Assembly (NCBI GenBank): GCA_017530275.1
Contig: JAFXMP010000076.1
Span: 1-33,822 of the forward strand
Length of the DNA: 33,822 nucleotides
Source of the DNA: Clostridia bacterium
GTDB lineage: Bacteria; Bacillota_A; Clostridia; Christensenellales; Aristaeellaceae
Direction: 5' to 3'
The translations under genes and the position numbers were made by a program. The notes beneath the pieces are model-generated. The model searched no databases. It saw only the letters and a program-made list of their open reading frames with translations, and was not told the origin of the DNA. Below are positions 31,976-33,822 of this stretch, one piece after another. Each line of letters starts with the position of its first letter. The stretch's first letter is position 1.

Positions 31976-32050
31976 GCGTACGGAAAACCGAGACAAAAGA
32001 ATCATACAATCAATAGGCATCCGCTCCTCTCCGAAAGGTTGTTACCCCTC

Positions 32051-32242
32051 ACTATAATTATGTTGAAAAATCCAAAAACCATGAAAAAAGGCTGACAAGC
32101 CGAAAATCGGTAAACATGACAGTCCGTCAGATCACACGATCACCAGCATAGTTTTTTCCTTCACGTTTTCGATCCCCATACTATAATTATGTTGAAATTT
32201 CTCAAAAACATGAAAATCGCCCGACAAGGCCAAAAAGAAAAA
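32051..32242. repeat. Two 60-base direct repeats upstream of parM (possible centromere or operator)
   Basis: ACTATAATTATGTTGAA begins at 32051 and again at 32180. After it both copies continue with CAAAAAC, CATGAAAA and GACAAG at similar spacing. The pair lies between parM and the divergent gene at 32323, where parC-type centromeres and shared operators are usual. No further ORF is present. Confidence 0.6.
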
Positions 32243-32254
32243 ACACGACGGGGC

Positions 32255-32283
32255 TTTTCTTTTTGGAAAAGATGCTGTATAAT
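32255..32283 (+). promoter_or_regulatory. Likely promoter of the 32323 gene
   Basis: TATAAT at 32278-32283 with a weak TTTTCT at 32255-32260, 17 bases apart, about 40 bases upstream of the ATG. Confidence 0.5.
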
Positions 32284-32322
32284 GCAGGAGGGGAACAAAT
32301 ATTCGTATTGTGGAGAAAAGAC

Positions 32323-33444
32323 ATGAACACGAAAAAAGAAGCCGAGATAACCACTTTGATTTATGCGGACGATACCGTTCAATACAGGGATCGGGTTTTG
32401 CCTGCCGGAGCGATTGCCTGCATGGCGCTGAATATCCCCAAAGAATCCTTGGAAGAAGCGCTGCCGTTGTGTAAACGAGTTGCCGCAGTCAACACCATGT
32501 TTCATACCGGCGTAGTGGATAAAACCGCTATGAGCAGCGCCGGGCTGGCTGCCCATCCGCTGCTAAAGCTGATTGCGAAGCATGAGCCCTTCACTTTCCT
32601 CGACATGCCGGAATTGGATCAACGGCTGGATCAGGCATTTACGGTGGACGCCTTCAAAAAGATCCGGGCGTTCAGCAATATCGTGCAGAACGAAAAGATG
32701 AATGAGGAAGCAAAAAAGAAGTATATTCCGACCCAGGTTTTACTGGCGCTGGCCCCGACGATGGCCAACTATTATGACGCGATCACCATGCTCCAGGAGC
32801 ATATTTCTCCTTTTGCCGAAAAGCTGGACGCAGAGGATCAACCCCGCACGAAAGAAGCTTATCTGACTCAATTCAGCCAATCCTTCCCCAGGAATTTCCT
32901 GATCGGGGATGGCTCAGATTCCTGGATGTCCATGGCGAACGTGACCGTGCAGTATACAGCAGGCACAGCACCGGATACCGGTCACATGCAAATGCAGAAG
33001 CACATGCGCTTTCTTTCCTTCGGCGGGATGCTGCGGGCGGACTTTTTCGAGGGCATATCCGTAGGCCATGCTCCGAGGCGCTGCGCCATCTGCGGCCGGT
33101 GGTTCCTGACCACCGACGCCCGGCGCACGAAATATTGTGGCGAAATCTGTGTCACCGATCCCAAAGGACGCAAATGCCGGGTGATCGGGAATATGAACGG
33201 ACGGGCTGAAAGAGAGTTGGCAGCCGATCATCCGCTGATCGTTCCCTATAACCGCCGTATGAATACCATTGACCAGTATGTACGGCGCGGCACATTGAGC
33301 GAAGAATTAGCTGACACCATGAAAAAGCTGGCCAAGGATAAAAAGCAGCGGGCCTTAGCCGATCTGGATTATGCAAAAGGCTCCTATCTGAAAGAAATGG
33401 AGCAGAACGCACTAAAGGAAGAAGCACAACGGCTACTGACATAA
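32323..33444 (+). CDS. Element protein with C-terminal zinc finger (DUF6076-like)
   Basis: The 373-residue protein has no signal or membrane segment. Residues 250-280 form a Cys4 zinc finger, CAIC (254-257) and YCGEIC (C272, C276), framed by basic residues such as DARRTKY. The rest is helical. Proteins of this kind are common in clostridial mobile elements; I associate them with DUF6076, from memory. The ATG at 32323 has GGAG seven bases upstream. A role in DNA or RNA binding during element maintenance is inferred only from the finger and the context. Confidence 0.6.
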   Translation: MNTKKEAEITTLIYADDTVQYRDRVLPAGAIACMALNIPKESLEEALPLCKRVAAVNTMFHTGVVDKTAMSSAGLAAHPLLKLIAKHEPFTFLDMPELDQRLDQAFTVDAFKKIRAFSNIVQNEKMNEEAKKKYIPTQVLLALAPTMANYYDAITMLQEHISPFAEKLDAEDQPRTKEAYLTQFSQSFPRNFLIGDGSDSWMSMANVTVQYTAGTAPDTGHMQMQKHMRFLSFGGMLRADFFEGISVGHAPRRCAICGRWFLTTDARRTKYCGEICVTDPKGRKCRVIGNMNGRAERELAADHPLIVPYNRRMNTIDQYVRRGTLSEELADTMKKLAKDKKQRALADLDYAKGSYLKEMEQNALKEEAQRLLT

Positions 33445-33456
33445 TCGGAGGAAGCA

Positions 33457-33741
33457 TTGGAACAGATACTGAAAGGGTTTTCCTGGGCGCTGGATGGATA
33501 TATGCCGCGGGCATCCCAGGCACAGCGGCAAATGCTGACAATCGAGGACGCGGAAAGGGCTTATCAGCTGATTCCCTCGCCACCTAAGATCAAAGGCTGC
33601 GATGTGAATGATTACATCCGCTTGGCGCAGGAGACCCGAGAGCTGAAATACATCTTCTTTTACCTACACGAAAAAGAGTGGTACAAAACTTGGCGGATCA
33701 GAAGAAAGAATCAATCAACGAGGCAGTTCCATCTGTTCTGA
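33457..33741 (+). CDS. Small unrecognised protein following the zinc-finger gene
   Basis: The 94-residue protein starts at a TTG with GGAGG five bases upstream and begins 12 bases after the previous stop, so the two genes form one unit. It starts MEQILKGFSWALDGYM and has a basic tail (KTWRIRRKN). The clean N-terminal domain followed by a sudden basic end could mean a frameshifted longer protein. No homology or intact continuation was found in the remaining 81 bases, which only hold the small inverted repeat TGCCGA/TCGGCA (33785-33802). Confidence 0.55.
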   Translation: MEQILKGFSWALDGYMPRASQAQRQMLTIEDAERAYQLIPSPPKIKGCDVNDYIRLAQETRELKYIFFYLHEKEWYKTWRIRRKNQSTRQFHLF

Positions 33742-33822
33742 CAAGATCATCAGCTTCATATGACCAGTGATTTTCCAAACGAAATGCCGACATCATTCGG
33801 CACATGGCCCGATAATCTTAAC

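Larger units (their letters stand above)
26366..33822. mobile_element. Integrative mobilizable element (one end in window, right end beyond edge)
   Basis: From the spoVT junction to the window edge the genes are typical of a mobilizable element: serine recombinase, small accessory gene, MobV relaxase with likely oriT, ParM/ParR-like segregation pair, and unrecognised genes on both strands. No housekeeping gene occurs. No conjugation (type IV secretion) genes are seen, so it may rely on a helper, unless such genes lie to the right. Confidence 0.8.

Overview
The window is a chromosomal piece of an endospore-forming, gut-type member of the Clostridia. The support for this is the diaminopimelate aminotransferase route (dapL, dapF), a SpoVT remnant, sigma-A promoters with strong Shine-Dalgarno sites, frequent GTG and TTG starts, and MATE, Sel1 and HicB genes of clostridial type. 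No rRNA, tRNA or CRISPR array was seen. No taxon below class can be fixed from the sequence alone.

Positions 1-7.2 kb carry envelope and signalling genes. They are a MotA/TolQ-like membrane domain fused to an EAL domain with a repetitive tail (cut by the left edge), a polyprenyl-phosphate sugar transferase that starts exopolysaccharide synthesis, a NYN/OST-HTH nuclease-like protein, an 89-residue protein that looks like a detached glycyl-radical domain of anaerobic ribonucleotide reductase, a possible small RNA, and a membrane GGDEF diguanylate cyclase. Positions 7.4-14.3 kb hold an M18 aminopeptidase and then an accessory stretch full of short inverted repeats of the GGGGACGGTTCTCTGTG type. 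That stretch also has a truncated MATE gene next to its full-length paralogue, a transposase remnant, an orphan HicB, a double-glycine-leader peptide and a nucleotidyltransferase whose end was rewritten by a repeat. Positions 14.5-21.8 kb are housekeeping genes on the minus strand: pduL, purA, a Sel1-repeat protein, dapL, dapF and argS.

Positions 22.25-25.9 kb form one plus-strand RiPP operon with a consensus promoter and a strong terminator. Its genes are a 23-codon ORF, a radical SAM/SPASM maturase, a six-cysteine precursor, a second precursor-like peptide, a PqqD-like carrier, an HPr-kinase-like P-loop protein and a Ser/His signal-peptidase-like protein. Its centre is AT-rich and its two ends are GC-rich, with the changes inside the maturase and kinase genes. 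This suggests the specificity cassette was exchanged by recombination.

From about 26.37 kb to the right edge lies an integrative mobilizable element: large serine recombinase, small accessory genes, MobV-type relaxase with a likely oriT, a ParM/ParR-like pair with upstream repeats, and two unrecognised genes. Its recombinase reads in frame into the last 154 residues of SpoVT. The element has therefore very probably split the sporulation gene spoVT after the codons for about residue 30. The 5' part of spoVT should lie beyond the right edge. The arrangement recalls the skin element in sigK and is the most interesting feature of the window.
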